Assembly: GCA_038363925.1 (NCBI GenBank)
Contig: JAQQWL010000001.1
Span: 1,364,001 to 1,428,000, forward strand
Reading direction: 5' to 3'
DNA: 64,000 nt
DNA from: Apiospora phragmitis
Lineage: Eukaryota; Ascomycota; Sordariomycetes; Amphisphaeriales; Apiosporaceae
The position numbers were made by a program, and so were the translations under genes. Below the pieces are notes generated by a model, which was not told the origin of the DNA, did not search any database, and saw only the letters and a program-made list of their open reading frames with translations. Positions 21,437-34,000 of this stretch are shown one piece after another. Within the stretch, counting starts at the first letter, position 1, and the number at the start of each line of letters is the position of its first letter.

Positions 21437-24400
21437 CTCCAAAGGTTCGTCGGAGTCCACCTCGGCGACCAGGCGATTGTACTGCAAAAGGTCGGGCGCG
21501 AGGTCGAGGTGTTGTTGCAATGATAATTCGGCGTCGGTCTGAGTGAGCAGGGTGAGCGCAGCCACTTTTATCGATGTTGGCGCGCTAAGCTACGAGCGCG
21601 CACGCGACAGGGAGGTGAGAGAGGTGGGCGAAAAAACTATGTCTTTGTCGAACAACGAGACGAGACGAGAATGTGGACACAGGCCCAAGATAGCGCCAAA
21701 GTATGTCGCGGATTGCTGCTGCGGGTCCGGGCCAGGCAGGAATAGCAATAGGAAAGTGGGAAGGGGACCGAACCGGGGGGTGCGGGCTTGACAAATTAGG
21801 TAGATCCGAGAAACACTATATGTCGGCACTGTTGGACATATATGTACGTCGGCCTGCCTGTCTGTTCGTCGCACGTATTGGTAGACCCGGAGAGATCAGT
21901 ATCGTCTCTTTTCTCTAGATTTGCACTTTTTTTCTCTTTTGCTTTCCTCCTTCTTGTTCTTCTCTTCCTTACGGCTGATTCGTGGACGCTTCTCTTGTTG
22001 GGCCTTGGCTAGCCTGATCTTGGTGTGCGGGCGCAAATCTTGGTATACCTTTCGTAGGTTGCTGAAACCGCCTTCTCGCCACGAGAAACCGACGATTGGG
22101 ACTTTTCTCAATAATCCTCTGTATCTGATACGGCGAACAAGCACGCTGAGATGTCGTCCGACTATGTGTGTGCTGTTGAGCAATTGCCGGCGTGACGTAG
22201 GTCAGGTATGCACAAGTATCGCGCGGCGAACCGGAGAAGAAGAAAAGGACGAGAGAGACAATCGGTCAGACGAGACTAGGCGGAGCGAAGCGAATGGCGA
22301 TGCTCAATACAAAGGACTCGAAAGGTTATACACGAAGATAACGAGGAGATGAATCCAGCATCGCAACGACACACAACAGAAAGATGGTGAATTTTGCTAT
22401 TTGCGACAAATTGGGCTGGGCTGGTCGGTCGGGTGGGTTGTTGGTTGCGCGACAGGGTATCACGGGAGAGGTGGATCGAGGATGTCGTGTCGGTCGCAAT
22501 GCAATGGCAAGAATCAAATGGGACTCGTTTACGATGACAGCCGCAAAGTGATGTTGGCGTGGTCGTTGGTTGTCGGGTTGGGATGGATGAGAATGGCGGC
22601 GATGCGATGCGATGGCGACACACAGAGAAACGAAACTCCCTCTTGCTCTTCTCTCTGCCCCATCTGACGCACTGTGCAGGATTGGCTTCTCCGTTCTCGC
22701 GCGCCTCTGCCTTCTCTTCTTCTGTCTCCAACCCAAGGGGGGCCACTTTTTTCTTCGGATGGAGTCGGAAACGGGTTTTCTTCAGATACTGTGCTTCGAT
22801 AGTGACGTTATTTGTGCTCGAGCGACCCAGACAGCCAGGAAAGCCTTCCCTAACATGCGGTGCACAGACCAATGGATTTCCCGTACTGTGCAAGGGTCCC
22901 TAACATGTTCGGTGAGCCTCAGGCCGCCATGCATGGCTGTTGTCTGTGCTACTGTATGTGCTAAAACACGCCTATGGGCAGGAGAGGGCACTACCCAAAA
23001 AACAGTGAACCCATGCTTCATGACGGAATACGTCCTCCAGAATTTCCAGGGTGCAATGCGCGATGCACCCTTTGCTGTTCGCTCTCCACTACGACCCGTT
23101 CTGGGCCAGCCTATCGCGGAGTTACTGCACAATCCGTTTGGTGCAAGTAGCCGCCGTTACCATGTCGTCGTCGTCACCTATCAATACCGATTCAATTGGC
23201 TTTCAGTAGAACTCAACGGCTCTAAGGCTGTCGTGGGCTGGAAACGTGCATCCATACTTCTAAAGCTTGGAGAGAGTTGGTAGGACCTGACTTGGCACGT
23301 GTCATCCCATTCCATCAATCGCATCAATCGCATCAATCGCATCAATCGCATCAATCGCATCCATCCCATCCAGTGGTTTTTAAGGTAGGTAGGTGACTTG
23401 GCTTCCATCTGCCGGCAGCCGATGTTCTAAAATCGGTTCCTTATTAGCGCTCTCGCATCGCTAAATTTGGCATTTTGGCCCCCTTTGTGATCGCCCACCT
23501 GCTGTCTCAGATCCATGTTGAACATCTTTATAGATGCAACCTCTTCGACTGTCTGTTCTTTTTTGCTGGTGGAACCTTATCAAACGCCATTGGTCTTTGT
23601 CTAAGGTGCGTCTGTAATTTCAGGGTTCTTACTACCAGAGAATCAGCATCGTCGTATTTACACACGTTACCATCTTCCTCATCAAGCATATGGCTCTTTA
23701 AAAACCGTGCGGTAGAGAAATACGCATCGGTAAAGCATGTTAACTCAAAGTCATGGGTTATATATTTTATTATGTATGTTTATCTAGGCTAAATCACTTT
23801 GCTTGCAGTATCGCATTATGCCACCGAACGACTGTAAACGGTTATATGAAGTTCATGTATAAGTACCAGACGAAGGAGGTTATTAATGAACTTCCAGAAA
23901 TTTCATAAGTTCTTTCGTCTAAGAGCCGGCTATCGATACGGCGGCTCGCTCTTCGAAACAGAATGCACATTGAGACCTCCAAAATTTCCTCGAAACTACA
24001 AATATATTCCGTTTATACTTTCACATATCTGAACCGATTTCCTTCGACTTGAGAATATAACTTAGATCAACTAAAGCACAAAGGATCTGGAGTGTGTACT
24101 TTTTTGTCTCGAGGAGCGCGAGGGCGGTGAGACTAAGGCCAATGCGGTGAACTCCCATCGTTGAGGATGGTTTCACTCTTCTTGAGCTCGACCAGCATCT
24201 AAGGGGCTGAGCAAGGGACATTGTCAGTCTTCGCGGTCTGTCATAAATAAAGGGGCATTCTGGCACAGTCGGGTTTGATCAGTGGTCTATACAGTCGTTC
24301 CTTCTCTTTCAAAAAAAGGAGCAAGGGTGAGAAAGCTGGTCATCATTTTCTAAACACAGAGAGCTTGGAGACCCCAATGAGCCATTAATTGGTATTAACG

Positions 24401-25589
24401 TAGGGCTTTCCAAACCGGTACTACTTCTAGCCATATACTGAAAACTCCTGCTATGGAGAAGCCCGCCCAGCTGGAAGCATCGTTGTTGATTGGACATATT
24501 TGACCCCTTGAGAAACGCCCAATAAAATAGGAGCATATCATAGGAAGGGTATGTGTAATATTGCTTGCTTTGCCCACCTACCAGAAGGTACCTACTGGCA
24601 TTCCAATATGTTATCGAAGGTCCCTGTGTAGCTGGTGAGGTCAGAATAATATAGACAGGGACATGGGTGCGCCACTAAAAGGCCTTTTCTACGAGCCGTA
24701 GTCCACACTTCCAGCTTAGGCAATACATAGATACTCCTTCGGTACTCCAACGTAGCAGATCAGCCTGAGAGTGCCCGTCACTGCAAATTGATACTGGGAC
24801 TCGCCCGGTACTGACGACATGCCACATTATGGATGCAATACATATGAGCTTCTTGATGCGGAGTGAAGGTGTTGGGTTCAGGGGGGGGGACTGAATGTCG
24901 AGGCATCAACACCATGGTTAACACACCCATGGGTGACCCTGTCTGCTAAGCCATAGCAAGCCCTTTGACCCTTTCAGAAACAGCCCCTTTTCATACGTTT
25001 GACTACCAAACAAAAACGCCGTATGTGTATATGTACAGGTCATATATACCCCCGAGCTGAATAGTGCAATAAATGAATAGGGTCCAGTCGAATCGACCAA
25101 GAACTGTCCAGTTGACCCGAAGCGACCCATGACTTGGATCGAGTCGGATCAAATAGAGCCTACTTACATATACCACTTGACAGCAGAAGACACCGTGGTG
25201 ATTGCTGGATTGAAAGACGTTGAGTATATGTCCTCATCCAGGTAAGTTCACTCAGTGAATTGCCGGAGTCTCTCCCTTATCCGATGTAGAGGACGCAGCT
25301 GAGATCGGGCCAACGGCAGGGTTAATGATATTGTATGAACTGGACATACCAGTATATTCGGAATCGAATTGTGGTTTATACCTGCCTTGAGGCTTTAGGT
25401 AATCGCTGCTCGTCACTCGAAACAGCCAGACGACCCCTGTGTTTCTGGCCAATGTTGAAGCCAATGGCGGAAACTCAAACACATCAATGAACCATGGCAG
25501 CGTCGAAGCTTAAGAACTTGCCCACCCAGGAGAAAAACACATCCTCAATTCCTCCGTGTTTATATGTCCTATTTCTGCTCTTCCCCCTT
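21437..25589. other. Gene-poor spacer upstream of PSY2
   Basis: Over 4 kb without a credible protein gene. Open frames (for example 22276-22893 minus and 22612-23283 plus) overlap each other on both strands and lack protein-like signatures. It holds a 9-bp tandem repeat (23314-23358), a GGTAGGTAGGT motif at 23384-23394, and a 9-nt G run near 24880. Confidence 0.5.
23314..23358. repeat. Tandem repeat of ATCAATCGC, five perfect copies
   Basis: Five exact 9-bp copies followed by one or two degenerate copies (ATCCATCCC). Too few and too short, with no spacers, for a CRISPR. Ordinary minisatellite-type expansion. Confidence 0.9.
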
Positions 25590-25667
25590 GACCGGGTCGG
25601 TATAGCCTAGCGGTAGTATCATTAAAATATGCTTAAAGGCAAGAGGGTTCGACTCCCTCTGCGGTCA
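25590..25667 (+). tRNA. tRNA-like Pol III unit (isotype not assignable, possibly pseudogene)
   Basis: An A-box-like TAGCCTAGCGG at 25603-25613 and a perfect B box GGTTCGACTCC at 25646-25656 are followed directly by a six-T terminator (25668-25673). The 3' half folds as a tRNA: T arm GAGGG-TTCGACT-CCCTC, then TGCGGTC plus discriminator A. This pairs with GACCG at the 5' end, with one G-G mismatch and one G-T pair in the acceptor stem. A D stem is weak. The middle part (ATTAAAATATGCTTAAAGGC) does not give a proper five-pair anticodon stem with T33, so I cannot name the amino acid. It may be a decayed tRNA or a tRNA-derived transcript. Confidence 0.5.
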
Positions 25668-25671
25668 TTTT

Positions 25672-25703
25672 TTCGACCCCATCTGCGGCTACTCTTTTTT
25701 CGT
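25672..25703 (+). repeat. Degenerate second copy of the tRNA-like 3' end
   Basis: TTCGACCCCATCTGCGGCTA followed by a T-rich run repeats, with a few changes, the T-loop, acceptor strand and terminator of the unit immediately upstream (TTCGACTCCCTCTGCGGTCA plus T run). It looks like a partial tandem duplication of the 3' half. Confidence 0.6.
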
Positions 25704-28700
25704 TCCCTTTCTCATCTTCCTTTCCTAGGGCTCACTGGCTGTTTATTCATGGAAATGGGTTACCTGGAGAGAATGATTTCGATGTAAGATGCTTCCCTAC
25801 TCTACTAGTCTGGCTGAGTTGGATGAATGAAGAAAGTATCATGGGCCGCGATGAGTGATGCCCCAACTAGAGAGAAAAATTGTCTATTTCATAGAATGAG
25901 GATTCCAAATCCTACAAAACTAGCAGGTTTAGCAATGCTGGTCCTAGTTCGCGATATCATCTTCGCTACAGTCCTCGTCTAATCATCCATATGTACCGCA
26001 GTGTTGCTCTGAAGCGGAGAATGTTTTTGGCAGATGCAAATCTGATAGAAAAGATGCAGAATAATGGAGAGTCATTATAACTAGAGCTTATGATGAAGGT
26101 CAACTAGAGCAGACATTTGTAATAGACCGCGATTAATATTTTCTAAGGTATGTAGAGTAGTTGAGCAGGACCTGGGGTAGCAAGAGCCCTGTTCACAGGC
26201 GGAGAGAGAACGATTCCCGATTTTCACATCTTCCATCGTTTCTCGTCTTAATCCTCGGCACATGTTGCGGCGAAGTGTATTCGAAATGGCAGTTGAGCCG
26301 CGTTCGTGGAGACTCTTAAGTAGCCTCTTAATAAGTCTCGAACCCACCAACCTACCAACTAAGTATAATACTGGCTGGGGTACATATGCGCTAGGTACCA
26401 TCTCACTCACCTAACGCCCCAGCTAGAACGAGCTGGTCCGCGTCTAAGCAGGAACTCGCTTTGAACAGTCGTCATATCGCAATATCGAGACTTCGAGGAC
26501 GCGCGATTGAGTTTGGTCTTTGGCGACTTCCACGAGATAGCGTCTAAGAGAAAACCCTTCCCTTGTGACCAAGGCTAGGGTCATCTTTGCGATTTGATAC
26601 AAATGCTGAAGGCTGGTGAAATTGGTCTAGACTCCCACATCTCGGGATAAACCCATACTGCTGCCCAACGTCTTGAGTTTCGTGGGCCTGAGGAAGTTTG
26701 TAGATCCACTAATCGCGAGATGCTGTACTTGCTTACTTACCTACCTCTTCGCCGAAGTCCGATAATCACATGTCAACCATGATCCTAAAGCATATCAGTG
26801 GCTAGAAGAGTCAGGGTCTGAGAGGTGGCGGGCTCTGGGGAAAAGTGCCCATAGGCATAAAAGTAGAGTCAGCCGAAAGGGCGATCTCAGAAGATGTTAT
26901 GATGCGGATCAGGCGTAGAAGCATTGGTATGCCGGGAGGTCTGTTGCAGCACATCAGCATATGCCCCGGCAGTCAGGCTTGCGTTCAGTTATAAAAAAGA
27001 CCCTGATAACACTGCCATCCGGAGGGGCGGTTCATCACCAACATGCTTGCTCCTAGCCCTCAGCCTATACTGTTTAGCGTCAGAGTTGCGGAGCAACCCA
27101 CTGAGCCAATGCCATCTTGGAAACGATTGTACAATGATCTTCCGCGGGATGCGTCGTCACACGGAAGTTTGAAGCTCCAGCCGGGTTTCGCTTTCCGGCC
27201 ATCTGACGCGGCGGACGTCCTTCAGTAAAGATCAGATGGCAGGTTTGACCCGGTTTCCCCGCGTCTGTTTGAACCGACCCTAGCCTGGTCTGTGATTCGT
27301 GGGGGTCGGTTCAGACCGAACCAGCCAAAGTCATAAACTCAAAACCGCAAGCACTGATATACATAAGAGAAGTAGAGCGCGTGTGGTATGATATGATGCA
27401 CTAGTTACCCACCCACAAGCCGAGTGGGCTGGCCTGCTGGCTGGCAGGTAAGGTATGTACATACTGTATGTACAGGCGGCACCATTCCCGCCGCCCGGGT
27501 TCTGTTGCTGGTTCTGGCCGAGATGCGGCTGGGGGTTCCGTGCTGACCCGCCCGCACCTACACACCCTGTGGCAGCAACCCTGGTACCGGTCTGATCAAT
27601 ATTCCGGGAAACGTGCTGGCGGTCGTATTATTAGAAAGAATACTTCTATGAAGGAGCATGGGTAAGTGCACAAGAGGTTTGGACTCCTATATTGATATGT
27701 ACATCAATCAATGCAGGAAATAGAGCTGGATCGTAGCATTCCCTGATTAGGATTCAGCCGTATGTTCAAGTTACCAGCCAGACGGCTTGGTGCATGTGTC
27801 ATTCAACCGGACCCTGTCCTACAGTAGGTAAAGTCTGGGGCGGTAAACAATTTCTGGCTCCATTGACTTTCTCTGGCTTGAGAAGTTGAGATACACCACA
27901 AGCAGGCCACTCATAACTCAATATTTGGACCATTGTTGCACACCAACCACCACATCAATGATTTTCTTATGGCCCTCAAGAAAAGCCTTCCCGCACACGA
28001 TATCTTTGCAAATATGTAGTCTACCCGCGCCACAAGATAGGCGGGCTTATCAAACGCTGCATTACCTTGAGGACCCCTGGCTGCCTATAGGAGGTAGCTA
28101 AGTAGCAGTACCTGTCTCCTCCCAATACGAACTCCCAGCCCAGCCAAGAGATACCCCCACCTGCAAGCGTCTGACCCATGCCTTGCCATCCCATATCACT
28201 CGCACCATGTGTACCTTCCCTTCGTGGCTTTCTGGCTGCATGGCACCAGCGATGGCTCCAGGGGACTGGGATATGCCCATCAATCAATGGCCGGGTCTGC
28301 TTGCTGCAGCTCGTGGGTTGTACGGCAGCATCATCGTAGGCTTCTCCGTTCTATGAGGACCTGTGCTATGCCTACTTGGGCTCACCATACCGTACAAACT
28401 ACTACATTACGACATGTACATTGGGCAATGGAACGAGAGATCGATCCAACTGATTGTCTGCTGGCACAGCTGGAGCGATCCAGATGAGGAAGTATTGACC
28501 ATTGCTTGTTCTTCGCTTGCCGAGCAAGACTAATAATAAAGCAGAGGCCTGGTAAGAATGAAGCATGTCGTCTGTCAGCCGTTTCCCTCCCTTCTCCATC
28601 TACTTGCTTTTCTCCATGCACGTCGCCCAAGACTATGTGGTGTCTCTGACTGCATAGGAGGCCCCCAACAACCCGACTTTTCTTGTGTTCTTCTATCCTA

Positions 28701-29601
28701 ATCGGATTCCATCACGCCCATCACGCCGCTTCGCACTATTGGTTCGTCTCGCTGCGCTGTCCTAGCCTGGGATACATAACGCCACCAAGCCATTGTCTTT
28801 TCGTGCTTCACAAGCTTGAGACTCATGACCCGCTCTTCTCCCAGGTCTTCTAGAATTTACAAATAAGGAAGACGCTCGCACTGCTCCCTGGAACTCCCAA
28901 CAGCGATTGCTCCAACCTGTTCGCTCGTTCAACCTCTTCAACTCGAGTCGGTTCGACTCTGGCAGGCAAAGTCACCAACAACAGCCTGGGGCCAAGCATC
29001 CATCCCCGCCCGCTCTCCTTGCCAGTCGTTTCCAGTTTGTTCGAGTCCAAAGCATACCTACTTGCTTGCGCATCTATCATCTCCCCTAAGCAAATACCCA
29101 TCTGCTAGTTGGACACTACGGATGATTGTTATGCTCATCCGCAGTCCGTGGGCCCGCACAGATTTCATCGTTCCTTGTCCTCACGATCTTTCCGAGTGCT
29201 CCGCTTGGGTCGTGAAAGGCCGTGGGTTCTATTAAAGTACCTAAGTGAGATACTACTAGTGTACCCGTCGATATCTGGAACCTCCTAGCTTGAGAGCGTA
29301 TTGTTATTCGACCCGCGGCTATTACAGATATATGGCATCTCGGTCATTTTCCTGTGAACTCTCCTGCCAATTGCATGACTCTTGGGTTACCATCTATTAC
29401 CCTGCCTGCCACGGTCACTGATCTGGCCAACACTTTATCGCATTATTGCCAGCCTGTACTTGATTTGCCCCAGCCGCAGACCAGTACTCCCTCAGTGTGT
29501 CGCTTATACCGATCACGACACAGCCTTGCTTTGGAAGTTCATGTTGGCAGGTCCCCGACTGATTCTACTCGAGAACCAAATTATTGGGTTTGTAAGAAGA
29601 G
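25704..29601. other. Gene-poor spacer left of the unknown fungal gene
   Basis: About 3.9 kb with only short unrelated frames and no recognised gene. A TTACCTACCTC motif lies near 26737. Its last few hundred bases (28800-29600) are pyrimidine-rich and probably contain the leader of the gene starting at 29602. Confidence 0.45.
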
Positions 29602-31048
29602 ATGTTTTCCATCATCAAGAAAGGACGGCAGCAAGCCAAGGAACACACTACCAAGGTGGCTGAGAAAACCAAGGAGGAAGAGACCAAGAAGCCTTACAAA
29701 CATGTCCCTACTCATGCGGCCCTCGACGCTATGGCCGGTACGCCTTCGAGTTGGAGAGACGAGGAACGACCAAGGATCCTGGAGGCAAATCGCAGGAGAA
29801 GTGCCATGGGAACCAATCTTGTCCAGACACAAGGCTACCCTCGAGATAGCACCTCTATGTCATACCTCTCATATTCGTCTACATACAACTACAGCTACAG
29901 CAGCACGCCAGCTATCCGGCCCCACAGCGAGTCGCGGCTTGACTATTACAGCTACCAAAGCAGCCTAAAAGGAAAGGAGCCCGAGTGGACCCCCCCGGGT
30001 GGTTCCGGGCGTCGCAGTCCCGATGACCCCATCCGGGAGAGCGAGTGCACTATCCAGCAGAGGTCAGAACGAAATCCAGAACTTAGTCATAACATAGCTA
30101 ACATGTCTTCTAGGTACTGCTCAAGCCAGCAGTTCTAGTGCCTCAGTTGGCTCTGAAGATGACCTTGAGATGAAATCAGGGAAAGCAGGCGCCAAAGCTA
30201 GTTCTCATGTCCCGCCAGCCAGCTCGTTTAGCAGACCCATCCCATCTCGTACCAATTCGTCTGAGAGCGGCAGTCTCCATCACTTGCACCCGGCTCATCA
30301 AAGGAAGACATCCGGGTCTGACAGATACTATCCTCCGTCAGCTAGGAGCACCCATTTCACAAAACCACAGCCGATCGATCCACGCACGATCCGCAACGAT
30401 CCATCGATACCCCCGGTACCATCTCTTCCCGCACTTCATTTCGATCAAACATTTGACCAAACGGCCACGGCTCACTCGGACTCGAAGTCAGCATCGTCGA
30501 TATCATCATCTTCATCTGCCCATAACTCTGGATCAGTTCGTAACTCCGGATCTACAGCTCCAAGTTCTATTTTTTCAAAAACGAACAAGAACTCGACATC
30601 TTCGTTCGCGTCATTACAACAACAAAAACCCACAGATTCTGTTCTCACTATGACCCAATCTCAGCAGGCCGTCCAGACCGAGCCTGTATCATCCGTAGAG
30701 ACGAGACAACCACGGTCAGAGCAAGTTTCTAGGCCGAGTAGAAGACGATTATCGAAATCCCGTCGACTAAGCGAGACAGGGATTGACACGCACCAATGGG
30801 GTCCGGCGTCGCCTTCTCCTGCGAAACCGAGTAACGATCCAGCAGCCACTGCGGTCAAGCCTTTAGGCCCACCGGCCCGGACAGTGTCTGAATACGAAGG
30901 CAAAAAGGCGTTCATGCCAAAAATTACGCGCCGACTTAGTAAAAGTCAGCAAGAGACGCCCAGCCCCGAGGTGCCACAGGCGGCCCCGAAGGAGAAGAAA
31001 CGTTGGGCATTTCTGGGCATGAAGAGAACCCCGACGGCCAGAGCTTGA
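29602..31048 (+). CDS. Fungal protein of unknown function, Ser-rich, disordered
   Basis: Two exons, 29602-30062 and about 30130-31048 (459 aa in this model). The N-terminus has a short charged helix (MFSIIKKGRQQAKEHTTKV) and a block around residues 31-75 with KHVPTHAALDAMAG, SSWRDEERPRILEANRRRSAMG. I believe this block recurs in Pezizomycotina proteins without assigned function. The rest is Ser/Thr/Pro-rich and disordered, with several RRLSKS-type basophilic kinase motifs and a basic C-terminus (KEKKRWAFLGMKRT). The intron is uncertain: the natural-looking acceptor at 30113 (branch GCTAAC, then TTCTAG) puts exon 2 out of frame and stops at 30138, so I use an AG 16 nt further on. Reading through the intron also ends there. 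No function is proposed. Confidence 0.65.
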
Positions 31049-34000
31049 GTACGAAATACCTGGCTGTTTAACCCGAGCCACCTCCTTCGTCACTATTATT
31101 TCATGCACATTGCAATTTATAACCTGTACAAAAGCGTCAAATATCTCTTTGGAGCTGTCGATTCACGACATCCGAGGATATTGTTATACGAAGGATAAAC
31201 AAAAGGGTGGACCCGTTGCCGCATTATCATTGCCGCCATCTTCATGCCTCAAGGTTGGGCTCGGTGGAGAGATGTTGCGAGGCTATTATCCTGATATTAT
31301 TTTCTAACCTCGTATAGCATTGGTCTGTTTCAATTCTTGGGTTTGGCACTTCGCATCTAATAGGCACTGCCAATGGTGTTTTGGAAAATCTTCTTGATGG
31401 GCATACATAGCCAGTTCATGGTGATTCTTGTGAAAGGGGCCAGGCTTCCTGTCATTTGCTATGGATATTGGGAATACATAGTACGGCTCTGGAATATCAA
31501 ACCCGGCGGTTTCGAGTTTTCAACATAAAATGTCTTCAAGCCATGCTATCTGTTATCCTATTTGGAGCGCGCCTTCCTACCTGTTCGATCCTGTGGTCAC
31601 ACAGCAGCGCGTACGTACGTCGTACACACTCAAACAGTACTTACTTACATGGATTTACCCCCCGTCGACGCCACCTTCTTTCAAACCGTTATAGAAATAG
31701 TATCAGTCCGAACCCGAATTTCCCCCACGGCACCGGGCAATCTGCAGCAGAAGAAAACAGAGCAGAGATAACGGCGAAAGAAAGACATCTGATTTTCGGA
31801 GGCTTGCAGGCTCAATCTGACACATACATAATGTCGGCTCTGGCTTCGTCGAACTGTTATCAAGCGCTATGGGGAACTGACATATGACAAGTTATATATG
31901 TATATACGTGTTTCATATATATAGTAAGCAGACACATATCCTGGTGTTTTCTCCTCTCTAGCCGTGAAGTGTCATGAATGGTGGTCAGCGAACCTGCGGC
32001 ATATCCCGCAGTGTTGGGCTAGAGGTTGGAGTGTAAGCATGGTAAGACTTTTGGGGAAAGAAGGAGGTAAGAATGTGTCAGGTGTGGGTGGTGAAGAAGC
32101 AAAGAAAAGACGTTATCGGTGTAAGTAGTCGGGCTGTCGGAGTAGGTCATGATCAACCAACCAACTCTGACACGGAGTGCAAACACGTTCGGAAAACAAG
32201 TTTGTGGCAGAGATGGAGAGCGAATCAAATCGAAGAGGCGCCCTTTGAGGCTGAGAAAGCATGACCAGTTCCCTCATGATTTCAACGCTGCTGCGTGCTG
32301 GCCAACCCACCCGCCCACTACTGCAGGTAACTCCTCCCCGACAGCTCGTATTGATGATGACTTGATGACTTTTGCATGCGAGACATACGTGGACTGGTTT
32401 TCGTCTTCTGATACGTAGATAGGGGCAAAGCAGGCAGGCCATTGGATGAACGCGAAAACCTGCAGTCTGAATGAAGCCCCCGGCTCGGGTTGTTACGAGT
32501 CGCCGGTCAACGAAAGGTAAGGAACTCGAAGCGACTTTCGCCAAGCCAATTAGCCAACGTACCGGATCTTCCGTTACCAGTTGCTTCCTTTGCTTGCTGT
32601 GGTTTATGTCTACATGTGTGATTTTCTCAGCCAGACCTCCCTTGCCCTAGCTATGTATGTAAATACCCACTCAGGTATTCCCACCACTCGAGCGGTCGCG
32701 ATGTACATAGGTGGATTGTTGGTATGCAACTCCTCGGCCCTATTGATCATGAATCTATCTGCCCTGGGGCCCCAGCCGATGACTAACTGAGTGGCCTGAC
32801 AAGTTTCTCTCCGCGGGTATCATTGGCTCATGATCTTCCATGTCCCCATTTGGGTTATCACCATAGTAGAAAAAAAGAAGGGGGGGAAAAAGCAAGTACA
32901 TTAGGTACTAATAGTTGTACCCAAGCACGTTATCAACGCTCCGTCCGGAATGCATCCTCGGGATTTTCGGGTGATTCACCTTCCCGGAGGGGGGGCTGGC
33001 GTCCTGGCCGTGGCGATCAACCACCCGCACAAAATCCACAATACCGCACCACATCCAGCTTCTCGTACAGCAATATCAGCAGTGGCTGATTTACAGTACA
33101 TGTCATTAAAAATAAGGGCTTCACGTCATTGCGGCCGGCCAGCGTCCAACACGGGAATAATCAATGCCCAAGCAGGAAGGAAAACATGACATTTGCTGCA
33201 CAAATGTCCGATGTCAGGGATAGATACATATGTAGTGGACATGCGGCTGACTGTAGCTTGCATCGATCTATTGGACTCGCGACCGGTCTAACCCTTATTC
33301 ATAGCAAGCGGCGAGAGTGGCTTTTCGAGACACAGTCGAGTAAGCACCTTTACTTGATGGAGGTGTTGGGTAGTAATTACCTATCTATACGGAATTGCCT
33401 GCCCATTCGCGTGCGCCGCAGACCGCACACACACACACACCCTTAGCTGAAAGCCTTTTCGGATTGACAGGCACGCCTACCTAAAAGAGCGATGTCGTCG
33501 TAGGCAACGTTCTCGTGCTGTTTGCTGATCGAGTCTCGTGGTTATTTATACCCGGATCGATCCCGAGAAGATGGATGTACTGCTACCTAGGCACATGTAC
33601 CCAGAACAGATCGACAGACCGGGGTGCCCGTGGGGGCCAGTGCTATGTCATATGCACAGTATCCATATGAATACATAAATATGCATCGTGGTCAGCCGGG
33701 GGGCGCGCATGCTGTTCGGAGCTTGATCCCTCCCCACGCATGGCTAGCCGTCTCTTAAGCAGATAACGGGTCTACCGTTTGTGGCTGGCTCTCAACGCGT
33801 TCCTCAGCTCCGCTAGCAGCCTCGTGGCGCCGCCTCTCCTACTCCTTTCGGCGTGGAACGGCCGCGGAAAGCAAAGCCTCGCATGCATTAGGTCGAGTCC
33901 ATCCATAGGGGGCGCTGATCTATAAGGTGATGCCAGCGTGCTTTTCCAATACCCGAGTTAGGACATGACAACCCTCTTTCGGACGAACGTAGCTGCCCAA

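Noticed and set aside
23314..23358. Regular short repeats considered as a CRISPR array
   Set aside because: Nine-bp head-to-tail units without spacers in a eukaryotic genome; a simple minisatellite.
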